Shown: positions 37,510 to 47,990, counted from the first letter of the stretch. The stretch is DNA of 56,691 nt from Acinetobacter lwoffii (GCF_022967985.1 NZ_JALJVC010000024.1:1-56691), one strand, 5' to 3'. Notes: generated by a model from the sequence alone, not told the origin. Program-made: numbers and translations.

Positions 37510-37872
37510 TCTTGGAGAATATTCTCCAGAGCTTGATAATAATGGTATTTATATTTTACCTGCTTCAGGTGAGTATGAAATTAGAGTATTACAACCTAGA
37601 TCACAGGCAAGAAAAGATAAAAAACCTCAATACTGGATGAGTATTAACATTAAATAAAAGACCTCTTGCGAAAGTATCGTTTTACCTAATTTTTGAATTG
37701 GCTAAAACCTTATTAAATGTAGCTTTATGCTGTTTAAATTTTGACTAATGCAAGAAGTCTAAAGACTTGCTAGATTCTTTTAAGCTTTTATACAAGGGTT
37801 CAAAAACTATTGCCAGTTAAGCGGGGCGTGATTTTTACGCAGATGTGTTTATGTTAGTAAAATGATATAGAT
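37507..37872 (+). repeat. Direct repeat, copy B, with PliG-like gene fragment
   Basis: Matches 30189-30450: the last 50 codons of the PliG-like gene (to TAA at 37655-37657) and 110 bp beyond, with a few substitutions. The difference in length is exactly 105 bp of insertion less one base in an A-run. The gene fragment has no start and is not functional. Confidence 0.9.
37659..37760. mobile_element. 102-bp MITE-like element with target duplication
   Basis: Terminal inverted repeats AGACCTCTTGC and GCAAGAAGTCT (one mismatch) bound a 102-bp sequence without coding capacity. It interrupts copy B; copy A shows the uninterrupted sequence, giving a target duplication of AAA (or TAAA if the last base is counted out). 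The ends resemble those of IS5-type elements, which presumably mobilised it. Confidence 0.8.
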
Positions 37873-38172
37873 TACTTGTTTAATACCCCGAGGAATAATT
37901 TAATCTTGCTGTGCGTTTGTCACTTTTCTTTCAAAAGTTGATTATATCTTTCAACGTAACCGTCGTGATATTCAAGCCCTTTTGATAGGAATTTGCAGTG
38001 AAAGAATAGGCGAAACTTATCTTAAATAATGGTAATTCCTTATCTTTAAAATAGAGAACGCCCGATGAAATTCATTAGGCGTTTACTTTAAATAAGTGTC
38101 AGCTTATTTTATAACCAGATGTACTTGTCAATCATGATTCTTTTTCTCAATTGCCTTAAAAAAACAATCTTG
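37873..38172 (-). pseudogene. Gene fragment and hairpin before the GST gene
   Basis: A - strand frame of about 45 codons (VLYFKDKELPLFKISFAYSF, then GLNITTVTLKDIINF) ends at 37931 and has no start; it is probably the tail of a lost gene of unknown type. A hairpin with arms AACGCC (38057-38062) and GGCGTT (38078-38083) and an inner ATGAA/TTCAT stem lies over its upstream part and may end the GST transcript. Confidence 0.35.
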
Positions 38173-38811
38173 CTATTTTTGACTTTTCACACCATTTTGT
38201 TCAATTTGTACTGCGGCTTGCCAGCTAGGTAGTTGGCTTAAACCTGCTACGTAACGTTGGATATGGGGATAATTTTCACCTTGTCCCATATGATAAACTA
38301 AAGCATGTAGTCCAAAGCCCATCATGAAGTCAGCACCGGTTAAACGGTCTGCCACTAGAAATTCTTTATCTTTTAAATATTCATTTAAATGGCCAAATAC
38401 TTTATCGAACTCAACTTGAGTATAATTTTCTAGAAATACCAACTTCGTGCCCTGCTTGGTTTCTATCGTATTAAACGTTTTTAACAAAAATGGCAGCATG
38501 GCAGAGCTTTCTGAGAAATGAATCCACTGTAGATAATCGACATAGGTAGATTCATCCATATCTGGTGCTAAATGCGGCGCAAGTTTCTGAATTAATAACT
38601 CAACGATTGCGCCTGACTCTGCAATAACTTTGCCATCCCATTCCAATACTGGAGATTTCCCTAAAGGGTGAATGGTTTTTAAAGAGTCAGGGGCCAAATG
38701 CGTGCTTGAGTCACGATAATAGCGTTTCAGCTCATAGGGCTGCTTGATTTCTTCAAGTAACCACAAAATACGAAAAGAACGTGATTGATCTAAATGATGT
38801 AGTGTGATCAT
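38173..38811 (-). CDS. Glutathione S-transferase family protein
   Basis: A 212-residue protein with the thioredoxin-like N-terminal domain (ITLHHLDQSRSFRILWLLEE; HPLGKSPVLEWDGKVIAESGAI includes the cis-proline and the glutathione-binding ES) and a helical C-terminal domain. It probably conjugates or reduces electrophiles with glutathione in the cytosol. AGGA lies 8 bases upstream; the gene follows the CurA-like gene by 16 bp in one operon. The operon is divergent from a TetR gene, fitting an electrophile response. Confidence 0.9.
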   Translation of the reverse strand: MITLHHLDQSRSFRILWLLEEIKQPYELKRYYRDSSTHLAPDSLKTIHPLGKSPVLEWDGKVIAESGAIVELLIQKLAPHLAPDMDESTYVDYLQWIHFSESSAMLPFLLKTFNTIETKQGTKLVFLENYTQVEFDKVFGHLNEYLKDKEFLVADRLTGADFMMGFGLHALVYHMGQGENYPHIQRYVAGLSQLPSWQAAVQIEQNGVKSQK

Positions 38812-38827
38812 GATAATTCCTATTTTT

Positions 38828-39847
38828 TTAAATTTTTACAACCACTTTGCCAAAGTTTTCGCCTTTCAACATACCATTGAAAGCATTGATCGTGTTATCT
38901 AAACCTTGCACCATATGCTCTTTATATTTGATTTTTCCGTCTTTCAACCATTCAGACATTTGCTGATAGAATTCCGGATACTGACTGCCATAATCATCAA
39001 AAATAATAAAGCCTTGCATGCGAATACGCTTTTTTAAAAGGGTGGAAATAAAGCCCGGTAAACGGTCTGGCCCTTGTGCTTGCTCGGTAGCGTTATACTG
39101 GGAAACCACACCACAAACCGGTACACGTGCCGCAGAGTTAAGCAATGGCCATACCGCATCAAACACTTTACCCCCGACATTCTCATAATAAATATCAATA
39201 CCGTTGGGAGCTGCTTGTTGTAATTGTTCTGCAAAATTTTCATCATGATGATTGATACAAGCATCGAAGCCGAGTTCTTCTACTGCATAACGGCATTTTT
39301 CAGGCCCACCTGCGACGCCAACCACGCGACAACCTTTAAGTTTGCCAATTTGTCCAACCGTAGCACCAACAGGTCCCGTTGCAGCTGCAACGACTAATGT
39401 TTCACCGGCTTTAGGCTGACCAATGTCCAACAACCCCATATAAGCAGTAAATCCTGGCATTCCCAAAATACCCAATGCCCAAGATGGATGTTCAGGTTGC
39501 ATACCTAAGCTTTGACAGGCAGACCCATTAGAAATTGCGTAGCCCTGCCAGCCATTTCCGGAAAGAACCCACTCGCCTTCTTTGAATTTTGGGTTTTTAG
39601 AGGCCACCACTTGACTGACTGTTCCACCGACCATCACTTCGCCAATTTCAACCGGTGCTGCATATGAAGGAGCATCGCTCATGCGACCACGCATATAAGG
39701 ATCGAGTGACAAGTAAATAGTTTTTAACAATATCTCGCCTTGTTTAAGTTCATTGAGCTCAACTTGTTCAATACGAAAATCGCTGTGTTTTGGCTCACCC
39801 ACTGGCCGTTTAGCTAAAACGATGCGTTGATTAATAACTGTTTTCAC
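38828..39847 (-). CDS. CurA/PTGR-like NADPH-dependent enone reductase
   Basis: A 339-residue zinc-free MDR reductase. Motifs include LSLDPYMRGRM near residue 47, AATGPVGATVGQIGKLKG (cofactor site) and YYENVGGKVFDAV, all typical of the CurA/PTGR1/YncB group that reduces the double bond of alpha,beta-unsaturated carbonyls. The start is a GTG with GGAG 8 bases upstream. It heads the operon with the GST and is divergent from the TetR-type repressor gene, with an operator-like sequence in the 143-bp gap. Confidence 0.9.
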   Translation of the reverse strand: MKTVINQRIVLAKRPVGEPKHSDFRIEQVELNELKQGEILLKTIYLSLDPYMRGRMSDAPSYAAPVEIGEVMVGGTVSQVVASKNPKFKEGEWVLSGNGWQGYAISNGSACQSLGMQPEHPSWALGILGMPGFTAYMGLLDIGQPKAGETLVVAAATGPVGATVGQIGKLKGCRVVGVAGGPEKCRYAVEELGFDACINHHDENFAEQLQQAAPNGIDIYYENVGGKVFDAVWPLLNSAARVPVCGVVSQYNATEQAQGPDRLPGFISTLLKKRIRMQGFIIFDDYGSQYPEFYQQMSEWLKDGKIKYKEHMVQGLDNTINAFNGMLKGENFGKVVVKI

Positions 39848-39947
39848 ACATATAACTCCATGTTTTATTTAAAAGTATTTTTCTTCACAATCAAAAACTG
39901 TGATTAAAATTTCTTTACATCCATTGTAGATGAGTTATAATAAAAAA

Positions 39948-39966
39948 CAATACGACTGGTCTATTT
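39948..39966. promoter_or_regulatory. Operator-like site in the curA-tetR gap
   Basis: CGACTGGTCTATT (39953-39965, preceded by AATA) is the reverse complement of AATAGACCAGTCG, the left 13 bases of the perfect palindrome upstream of the YqhD-like gene (44383-44401). It is the likely site of the divergent TetR regulator. Confidence 0.65.
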
Positions 39967-39990
39967 TTTACAATAGAGTAAATAATTAAT

Positions 39991-40599
39991 ATGAAGCCTA
40001 CTCCTATTAAAAAGTCTGAAGCGAAGCGCTTACACATTCTTAACACCAGTTCAGACCTGATTTTGCATAAAGGTTTTACTGGCGTAGGATTACAGGAAAT
40101 TTTACAGAGCTGTGAAATCCCTAAAGGCTCGTTTTATCATTATTTCCAATCTAAGGAAGCTTTCGGATGTGAATTGGTACAGCATTATGTAGACAATTAC
40201 CAAGTCCGTTTAAATGATGTATGGCGTTGTGATAAATCCCCTTATCAAAAGCTGATTGAGTATTTTAATTTATGGATAGAAGATCCTGAAACACAGTGTG
40301 GTTGGGCGGATAGCTGTTTAATTGTGAAACTTGCCGCAGAAGTTGCCGATCTATCTGAAGATATGCGCTCGATTATGTCCGCTGGCGTTGATGATGTAAT
40401 CCAACGTATTGCTGGTTTAATTGATTTGGGAAAACAGGATCAGTCTATCCAAGCAGATACCGAGGCCTCTACTTTGGCACAAGTACTTTACCAAATGTGG
40501 TTAGGTGCAGCATTACTGAGTAAGTTGCAAAAAGATAAAACACCATTACATCAAGCTCTGAGAGCAACTAAATTTCTATTAAAAAGTGAAGATTCATAA
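39991..40599 (+). CDS. TetR-family repressor (NemR/AcuR-like)
   Basis: A 202-residue regulator. The helix-turn-helix (GVGLQEILQSCEIPKGSFYHYFQSKEAF, about 33-58, quoted in part) is of the NemR/AcuR type, and the ligand domain carries several cysteines including those of CGWADSC near residue 100. E. coli NemR senses electrophiles and HOCl by such a cysteine. It is divergent from the CurA-GST operon. Control of that operon and of the YqhD-like gene 4 kb away is inferred from a shared operator-like sequence. Confidence 0.87.
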   Translation: MKPTPIKKSEAKRLHILNTSSDLILHKGFTGVGLQEILQSCEIPKGSFYHYFQSKEAFGCELVQHYVDNYQVRLNDVWRCDKSPYQKLIEYFNLWIEDPETQCGWADSCLIVKLAAEVADLSEDMRSIMSAGVDDVIQRIAGLIDLGKQDQSIQADTEASTLAQVLYQMWLGAALLSKLQKDKTPLHQALRATKFLLKSEDS

Positions 40600-40705
40600 A
40601 AATTAAATATCAACTACATAATTAATAATTCATGATAGCAGTCCAATGATTACCTATTATTGTGTTGCTATTAGATCAATTTACAATCCATGAGTATAGC
40701 GCACA

Positions 40706-40936
40706 ATGAATTCTCCTTCTAAAGCCCTCATGACTCGTATTTTAGTTGGTTATTTAGGCTTATATCCCACACTATTACTGGTTCTCACTTTATTAAAGCC
40801 AATTACACAGCATCAAAGTTTCCCGATGATGGTGTTGATTGAAGTCATAGTATTAGTGCCAGTAACGCAACTGATTTCTTTCCCACTGGCAGGTTGGCTC
40901 ATTACACAGCTAAAAAATTTTAAGAATTTGTTTTAA
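40706..40936 (+). CDS. Small two-helix membrane protein (DUF2798-like)
   Basis: A 76-residue protein with hydrophobic helices at about 10-30 and 40-66, separated by a short loop (PITQHQSFPMM). The pattern, including PVTQLISFPLAGWLI, is reminiscent of DUF2798 proteins, but I cannot be sure. It lies 106 bp after the TetR gene on the same strand. Function unknown. Confidence 0.5.
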   Translation: MNSPSKALMTRILVGYLGLYPTLLLVLTLLKPITQHQSFPMMVLIEVIVLVPVTQLISFPLAGWLITQLKNFKNLF

Positions 40937-41019
40937 GAAGAATTTATGCTGGCAATAGCAATCCTAAGTCCTTATTTTGCCAACCACAAAGGTTGGCAAA
41001 ATAACTTACTTAGTCGATA

Positions 41020-42147
41020 TTAATCTGCGTAAACTGGATAATCAATATAGCCTTTTTCCGTCCCACCATACATACTGCTTGCATCTACTGCATTCAATGG
41101 CCAGACATTGGCGATGCGATCGGGTAAATCTGGATTCGCAATAAATGGGCGTCCAAATGCAATTAAATCGGCCAGTCCTGCCTCTAAAATTCGAGTTCCT
41201 CTTTCTGCCGTATATCGACCTGCATATATAATCCGACCACTGAAAGTGTCTCTGACATCTCTACGAAAATCATGAGGAAGTTCTGGTGCATTATCCCAAT
41301 CAGCTTCTGCAATCGATAAATAGGCAATCCCAACTTCTTCAAGTATCTTTATGGCCTCAATATAAGTCACATGTGGATCATCTTCAACTAAACCCATGTA
41401 GACACGATCTTCCTCTGTACTTTCAAATAAGGGGGCAAAACGCACTCCTAAACGATCTGCACCAACTACCTCAGCAACTGCCTCTACTACTTCACGTAAA
41501 AAACGCAAACGATTGTTTAGTGATCCACCATATTCATCTTCACGGTGGTTACTATGTGCAGAGATAAATTGATTCACCAAATAACCATTTGCACAATGAA
41601 TTTCAACTCCATCAAAACCAGCAGCCAAGGCATTACGCGCTGCTTGAGCATAGAGTTGCACTAATTCTTTAACTTCTGCATTGCTTAAAGCACGTGGCAT
41701 AGAAGGATCAGCCAAGGCCCCCGCATTGGGCCCGGTCTCAATAAAGACTTTAACATTACTATCAGCCCCAATAGCCGAAGGTGCGACTGGTGATGCATGA
41801 TTGGGTTGCAAAGATGTATGTGAAACACGCCCAACATGCCAAAGTTGTGCAAAAATAATGCCTCCTTTAGCATGCACTGCTTCCGTCACTTTACGCCATC
41901 CAGCAATCTGTTCAGGGCTGTAAATACCGGGAGTCCAAGCATAGCCTTGACCACGTGGCTCGATTTGCGTACCTTCGGTGACCATAAATCCTGCCCCAGC
42001 ACGCTGTTGATAATAGGTTGCCATTAATTCATTTGGAATATTCCCTGGCTGAGTACTGCGCGACCGCGTTAATGGTGGCAATACAATACGGTTTTGCAAA
42101 ACATAAGGGCCTAAGTTTAAGTTTTGAAAAAGTTTGCTGGCTTTCAT
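41020..42147 (-). CDS. Old Yellow Enzyme family ene-reductase (NemA-like)
   Basis: A 375-residue FMN TIM-barrel that reduces activated C=C bonds or nitro groups with NADPH. Signatures: RIVLPPLTRSRS, FAQLWHVGRVSH, the substrate-binding histidine and asparagine in EIHCANGYLVNQF, and YAGRYTAERG near the phosphate site. In E. coli nemA is controlled by NemR; a NemR-like gene is 420 bp away in the opposite direction. It has its own promoter, since a terminator separates it from the DJ-1 gene upstream. Confidence 0.93.
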   Translation of the reverse strand: MKASKLFQNLNLGPYVLQNRIVLPPLTRSRSTQPGNIPNELMATYYQQRAGAGFMVTEGTQIEPRGQGYAWTPGIYSPEQIAGWRKVTEAVHAKGGIIFAQLWHVGRVSHTSLQPNHASPVAPSAIGADSNVKVFIETGPNAGALADPSMPRALSNAEVKELVQLYAQAARNALAAGFDGVEIHCANGYLVNQFISAHSNHREDEYGGSLNNRLRFLREVVEAVAEVVGADRLGVRFAPLFESTEEDRVYMGLVEDDPHVTYIEAIKILEEVGIAYLSIAEADWDNAPELPHDFRRDVRDTFSGRIIYAGRYTAERGTRILEAGLADLIAFGRPFIANPDLPDRIANVWPLNAVDASSMYGGTEKGYIDYPVYAD

Positions 42148-42190
42148 TTCATTGTATCCAAGTCATCATGACTAAATTGATCTAAATTAA

Positions 42191-42234
42191 AAAAATACCC
42201 TTCCTTCCTGTATATAGAAAATTAAAGGAAGGAA
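42191..42234 (-). terminator. Terminator of the adh/DJ-1 operon
   Basis: Arms TTCCTTCCT (42201-42209) and AGGAAGGAA (42226-42234); on the - strand the stem is followed by GGGTATTTTTTTAA. Confidence 0.75.
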
Positions 42235-42350
42235 AGCTATTCACTCAGGCCCTTCACCATTAAGGGAGGGTTATTTTGCTTATTGCGTCAGTTGCTCAGC
42301 GTCAGAAGTTTTATTCACTGCTAAGCACCACAACAGACACTGGCTACTCT

Positions 42351-43028
42351 TTATTTCAACAATTGAAGTAATGCTGAGGCAGTTGCAGCAGAAGATGCTG
42401 GATTTTGTCCAGTAACCAGCAAGCCATCTACTTGAACATGTACTTGCCAATCATCCACTTTAGAATAATGACCACCGTTTTCTTTAAGCATGTCTTCGAC
42501 TAAAAATGGTACAATTTCAGTCAAACCTACAGCAGCCTCCTCAGTATTGGTAAAACCAGTCACTAATTTACCGCTAACTAAAGGTGCTCCATTACTTGCT
42601 TTCACATGACGAAGAACACCTGGGGCATGACACACTGCTGCAACAGGTTTGCCAGACTGAATCGCCTGTTCAATCAGAGAAATTGAAATCGGATCTTCTG
42701 CTAAATCCCACAATGGGCCATGCCCGCCTGGATAAAACACTGCATCATAATCAGCTACAGAAATTTCGCTAAGTTTATGCGTCTGTGTTAATGCTTGCAT
42801 TGCAGTTGGATCTGCTTCAAAACGATGAGTGGTTTCAGTTTGAGCATCGGCTAAATTACTTTTCGGATCTAGTGGTGGCTGCCCACCTTGAGGCGACGCC
42901 AGCGTAACTTCAGCACCAGAGTCAATAAAGGTGTAATACGGTGCAGCAAGTTCCTCTAGCCAGAAACCTGTTTTCTTACCAGTATTGCCAAGTTGATCAT
43001 GTGAGGTTAAAACGATTAAAATTTTCAT
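42351..43028 (-). CDS. DJ-1/PfpI family protein (class I glutamine-amidotransferase fold)
   Basis: A 225-residue protein related to HchA-type glyoxalase III/deglycase enzymes. The nucleophile cysteine lies in AAVCHAPG (about residue 132), TGFWLEELAAPYYTF holds the conserved glutamate, and YPGGHGPLWDL completes the site. It probably handles methylglyoxal or protects proteins from reactive carbonyls. The ATG at 43028 has GGAGA 7 bases upstream; the longer frame to 43088 has no site. It follows the YqhD-like gene by 75 bp, in one operon. Confidence 0.9.
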   Translation of the reverse strand: MKILIVLTSHDQLGNTGKKTGFWLEELAAPYYTFIDSGAEVTLASPQGGQPPLDPKSNLADAQTETTHRFEADPTAMQALTQTHKLSEISVADYDAVFYPGGHGPLWDLAEDPISISLIEQAIQSGKPVAAVCHAPGVLRHVKASNGAPLVSGKLVTGFTNTEEAAVGLTEIVPFLVEDMLKENGGHYSKVDDWQVHVQVDGLLVTGQNPASSAATASALLQLLK

Positions 43029-43103
43029 GTTATTTCTCCGATAATTTTCATGATTGAGGAGCATTGTTACAGGGTCAGAGCATGCCATATACGCGCATTT
43101 AGC

Positions 43104-44261
43104 TTAGATGCTCATCTCGAGAATTTGGCGACTGATCTCTAATGAAACATTTTTATGTTCGCCTAGCTGTGTAAGATTATGTGATTTAAGTTGCGTAATG
43201 ATGATCTCAATATCTGTCTCCCCCAGTCCATAATCGCTAAGACGAGTCGGCAATCCAAGTTGCTCAAAGAAGGCTCGAGTACGAGCAATAGCAGTATCAA
43301 TACGTTGTTCTTCATCACCTTCGACAATCTGCCAGACTCGAGCTGCATACTGTAGTAATTTTTCTCGCTTCTCTTGACGACGCACTTGTAGATTGGCCGG
43401 CAACACAATGGCCAAGGTACGAGCATGATCAATACCATGTAAAGCCGTGAGCTCATGCCCAATCAAATGGGTTGACCAATCTTGTGGTACACCAGCTCCA
43501 ATCAGCCCATTCAGTGCCATGCTAGCAGCCCACATCAAATTCGCACGCGGGTCATAATCTGCTGAATCTTCCAAGATTTTCGGTCCAATCTCAATCAAAG
43601 TTTGCAATAGACCTTCGGCAAAACGATCTTGTACTTGTGCATTCACAGGGTAAGTTAAGTACTGTTCCATGACATGAATAAATGCATCAACCACGCCATT
43701 TGCTAACTGGCGCGTCGGCAAGCTAAAAGTTTTATTCGGATCCAGTACGGAAAATTGCGGAAAAACATAGGGGCTGCTAAATGACAATTTGGCTTGGGTC
43801 GATTTTCTGGTTACTACCCCACCGCTATTCATTTCTGAACCAGTTGCCGGAAGGGTGAGTACACTCGCAAAAGGCAAAGCTTGAGTAATTTTAGTACCAT
43901 GGGTTTCTAAAATCTCCCATGTATCCCCTGTATAATTGACTGCTGCTGCAATAAATTTAGTACCATCAATTACCGATCCACCACCGACAGCCATCAAGAA
44001 ATCAATCTTTTGTTCACGAATCAGCTCTACAGCTTTCATGAGGGTTTCATAACTCGGATTCGGCTCAATTCCGCCAAATTCATGAATTTCTCTTGCACCT
44101 AATGCTTCACGCACCTCAGCTAAAGTACCATTCTTACGTGCACTTTCACCGCCAAACAACATTAATACTTTTGCTTCTGTAGGCACATAGTCATTGATTT
44201 TAGCTATTGTATCGCCACCAAAAATAATGCGGGTCGGATTATAAAAGTTAAAATTCAGCAT
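43104..44261 (-). CDS. Iron-containing alcohol dehydrogenase, YqhD-like
   Basis: A 385-residue group III metal-dependent dehydrogenase. NFNFYNPTRIIFG, GGGSVIDGTKF (NADPH) and the metal ligands in DAFIHVMEQY and GHELTALHGIDHARTLAI match YqhD, which reduces short and unsaturated aldehydes such as acrolein and methylglyoxal. It is first of an operon with the DJ-1 gene. A perfect palindrome about 120 bp upstream shares 13 bases with the TetR-curA gap, so TetR control is likely. Confidence 0.93.
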   Translation of the reverse strand: MLNFNFYNPTRIIFGGDTIAKINDYVPTEAKVLMLFGGESARKNGTLAEVREALGAREIHEFGGIEPNPSYETLMKAVELIREQKIDFLMAVGGGSVIDGTKFIAAAVNYTGDTWEILETHGTKITQALPFASVLTLPATGSEMNSGGVVTRKSTQAKLSFSSPYVFPQFSVLDPNKTFSLPTRQLANGVVDAFIHVMEQYLTYPVNAQVQDRFAEGLLQTLIEIGPKILEDSADYDPRANLMWAASMALNGLIGAGVPQDWSTHLIGHELTALHGIDHARTLAIVLPANLQVRRQEKREKLLQYAARVWQIVEGDEEQRIDTAIARTRAFFEQLGLPTRLSDYGLGETDIEIIITQLKSHNLTQLGEHKNVSLEISRQILEMSI

Positions 44262-44380
44262 ATTTTTATCCTAGGATGATCAGCTAATTGATTTGAAAAA
44301 CCACCGTTATTCATCAAATAAACTTTAAAAAATTGGACAACACTGCGGCTTTTGACTGCACCATGTGCTAACTATACATA

Positions 44381-44403
44381 AAAATAGACCAGTCGTCTAT
44401 TTT
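44381..44403. promoter_or_regulatory. Perfect palindromic operator upstream of the YqhD-like gene
   Basis: AAAATAGAC-CAGTC-GTCTATTTT: 9-bp arms at 44381-44389 and 44395-44403. Thirteen bases recur, inverted, in the curA-tetR gap. A dyad of this length suits a TetR-type dimer. Confidence 0.72.
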
Positions 44404-44458
44404 TATAAAAAATTATTTCATCTTGCGACTTGAGTGATGGTTAAACACATTCAGGCTT

Positions 44459-44700
44459 GTTCTATACCACTCTTATTATTGATGTATTTTCACGAGCGAT
44501 TGTTGGATGGAAAGTATAAACATGTATGACTATTGACATGGTCGTGAACGCATTGGCTAAAACAGTGAATGGCTCATACAAAATAGCAATGATTGAATAT
44601 TTTAAAAGCAGATTGGCAGGGTTTAGCAGATGTACAAATGCGACAGTAAATTAGATAGATTGGTTCAATATAAAGCATGTAAATAGTTGCATTCGTATAT
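44459..44700 (+). pseudogene. Remnant of IS3-family orfB
   Basis: Pieces of the same transposase as at 55201-56103: [19 protein letters not shown] sequence, then after an internal deletion AKTVNGSYK, IEYFKADWQGLADVQ-like and IDWFN-like words, with several stops. It has no ends and is inactive. Confidence 0.8.
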
Positions 44701-44809
44701 TTACCCTGCCCTGTTTTGGATATTGACCCATTTAAATGATGGGATTAAGCCAATAAATAAAGTAGCCCAACTTGAATAAAAAGCCTCTGACAAACCTCAA
44801 AGCGTTAAA

Positions 44810-44842
44810 GTGCTGCCTTTCATTCAAAATTTCAGGCAGCAC
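44810..44842 (-). terminator. Hairpin after the ABM mono-oxygenase gene
   Basis: Perfect arms GTGCTGCCT (44810-44818) and AGGCAGCAC (44834-44842), 15-base loop; the T-run on the - strand is short (TTTAACG), so termination may be partial. Confidence 0.6.
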
Positions 44843-44864
44843 CCTCATACATTTAAGCGTCGGT

Positions 44865-45167
44865 TTAAGCCGGTAGTTTACTCGCCAAAACATCTACTTT
44901 TTCAATAGACGGTGGCTCTGAAAATAGCTCTTCGGCCTGAGCCATCAACGCAGCTGCAACCTTGCCAGATAAATGCGCTTGGCGACCCGCCTCATCAGGA
45001 AATGCATCAAAAATACCAAATGTTGTAGGTCCAAGACGTAAGCCAAACCACGCAACTGTCGCAGGTTCTTCCATTACAATAGGTAAACCGGCTTTAAGGA
45101 AAGCTTCCACTTCGTCTTCTTTACCCGGTTTAGCTTCAAGACGGACATATAAAGCTGTTTTAAGCAT
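44865..45167 (-). CDS. ABM-domain protein (putative quinol mono-oxygenase)
   Basis: A 100-residue single-domain protein of the antibiotic-biosynthesis mono-oxygenase (dimeric alpha-beta barrel) type, opening KTALYVRLEAKPGKEDEVEA, with TFGIFDAFPDEAGRQAHLSG as the second half. Relatives such as YgiN act on quinols. GGAG lies 9 bases upstream of the ATG. It stands alone between an IS3 remnant and the formaldehyde operon. Substrate unknown. Confidence 0.85.
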   Translation of the reverse strand: MLKTALYVRLEAKPGKEDEVEAFLKAGLPIVMEEPATVAWFGLRLGPTTFGIFDAFPDEAGRQAHLSGKVAAALMAQAEELFSEPPSIEKVDVLASKLPA

Positions 45168-45500
45168 GACTAAAACTCCACAATTGATTAAAATTCAAAC
45201 TGATTCTGTCATTGCTAATGTATGCATGTCAGAAAGTTTTGTTGTATAAAAGTTAAAAAACATCCCATAGCTGAGCCAAAATTTAGGTTTTTATTTCGAC
45301 ATAATGCTATGAATTTATTCAAGTTAATATCAATAACATTTGAATCAAAAAATTAAGATATGAGATGATTAAATTCAATCTTAGTTATATAAGGATCAAT
45401 TGACTCTACCTTAGATTTATAACCTGACCTCTTCATCTGGAAATTATATTGCTCAAGAAGCACTCAAGAACAACATTGTACATCCTCATATCTATGAAAG
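45168..45500. other. Intergenic region with a weak coding trace
   Basis: No intact gene. A + strand frame near 45425-45515 (SSGNYIAQEALKNNIVHPHI) looks coding but has no start and ends inside the fghA gene region; it may be the rest of a lost gene. The promoter of the ABM gene must lie near 45170-45250. Confidence 0.3.
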
Positions 45501-46331
45501 TTATTTAGCTAGGAATTTGCTGTGGAACTCTATATGTTTCTCTATAAAGCTCGCAATGAAGTAATAGCTATGGTCATACCCTTCTCTTAGGTTAAGTGTA
45601 AGAGGATATTCTTGTTCCAAACAAATATCACTAAGAAGCTTAGGCCTTAACTGTTCTTCAAGAAAATCATCAGCTGTTCCCTGATCGACTAAAATAGGTA
45701 AATGAACTTCAGCGTTTTTGATTAATTCAATCGCATCATAGCTTTTCCATAAAGTTTCGGTTTCACCTAGATAGTGTGTAAAAGCCTTTTTCCCCCAAGG
45801 TACTTGGCTAGGTGCAACAATTGGTGCAAAAGCAGAAATACTTTTATACAGCTCAGGATTTTTTAACCCAATTACTAATGCACCATGACCACCCATGCTG
45901 TGCCCCATAATGCTTTGGACTTGATTGGTCGGAAAATTTAGGTCTATCAGATTTCTGAGCTCTTCCACAATATAATCATACATTTTGAAATGCTGTGACC
46001 AGGGTGCTTGTGTTGCATTCACATAGAATCCTGCACCTTGGCCTAAATCATAATCTGCATGATCTGGTACATCTTCTCCACGTGGGCTGGTATCTGGTGC
46101 AACAATAATGACTTTATGTTCAGCCGCATACTTTTGTGCTCCGGCTTTAGTAATAAAGTTCTGTTCGTTGCAAGTCAGTCCTGATAACCAATATAAAACT
46201 GGCAACTTCTCATCTTTGTCATGAGGTGGCAGATATATTGAGAATTTCATTGAACAGTTTAGTGCTATTGACTGATGGCGATACACTTCTTGCGATCCAC
46301 CAAAAGAAGCATGTTTCTCAATTATTTCCAT
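45501..46331 (-). CDS. fghA: S-formylglutathione hydrolase
   Basis: A 276-residue alpha/beta-hydrolase releasing formate and glutathione from S-formylglutathione, the last step of formaldehyde detoxification. The nucleophile serine is in MGHSMGGHGALV, the aspartate in DQGTADDFLEEQ and the histidine in GYDHSYYFI; LPVLYWLSGLTCNEQNF is a family signature. The ATG at 46331 is preferred to the TTG at 46337. It lies 228 bp after frmA in the frmR-frmA-fghA order. Confidence 0.94.
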   Translation of the reverse strand: MEIIEKHASFGGSQEVYRHQSIALNCSMKFSIYLPPHDKDEKLPVLYWLSGLTCNEQNFITKAGAQKYAAEHKVIIVAPDTSPRGEDVPDHADYDLGQGAGFYVNATQAPWSQHFKMYDYIVEELRNLIDLNFPTNQVQSIMGHSMGGHGALVIGLKNPELYKSISAFAPIVAPSQVPWGKKAFTHYLGETETLWKSYDAIELIKNAEVHLPILVDQGTADDFLEEQLRPKLLSDICLEQEYPLTLNLREGYDHSYYFIASFIEKHIEFHSKFLAK

Positions 46332-46559
46332 AATCAATTACCTATGTTGAGCAAGACTTCATGAGAAAACGAGTAAACAAAGAGTCTGACATTCTCCACA
46401 GAGAATAGTGATAAAGATTTAAAATGTAGGCAGGTTTGTTGAACCTATACATGATGGATACATAGATAGATCTGTTTTACAGATGATGTGCCGTTTTAGA
46501 GGATTCCATGCATGTCAATCATGATTCACATGCATGGAAAAGTATAAGGTCTGACGGAA

Positions 46560-47693
<1,134 letters not shown>

Positions 47694-47969
47694 CTATTTT
47701 AAATATGATTTTAGAATCTTGGCGATTTCAGCCAATTCTTCTTTTCGTTGTTGTTCTGTGGTTTCACCTGATACTAAAGTGTCCTTTAAATGAACCTCCA
47801 GCATTTCATTCATTAAACCATTAATAGCACCACGCACAGAGCATATTTGTTGCAGAATTGCACCACATTCCACATTGTCTTCTAACGCTTTTTCAATCGC
47901 TTGCGTCTGACCTTTGATCCTTCTGACGCGTAGAAGAATCTTTTTTTTGTCTTCAACCTGATTAGGCAT
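47694..47969 (-). CDS. frmR: Formaldehyde-responsive repressor FrmR
   Basis: A 91-residue all-helical repressor of the CsoR/RcnR family. Pro2 and Cys35 (ECGAIL), the residues that formaldehyde cross-links in E. coli FrmR, are both present, as is His60. AAGGAGG precedes the ATG closely. It is the first gene of the frmR-frmA-fghA group, and a perfect inverted repeat lies 22 bp upstream, so it should repress the operon and itself. Confidence 0.93.
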   Translation of the reverse strand: MPNQVEDKKKILLRVRRIKGQTQAIEKALEDNVECGAILQQICSVRGAINGLMNEMLEVHLKDTLVSGETTEQQRKEELAEIAKILKSYLK

Positions 47970-47990
47970 CAGACCTCCTTATTTGCTAGC

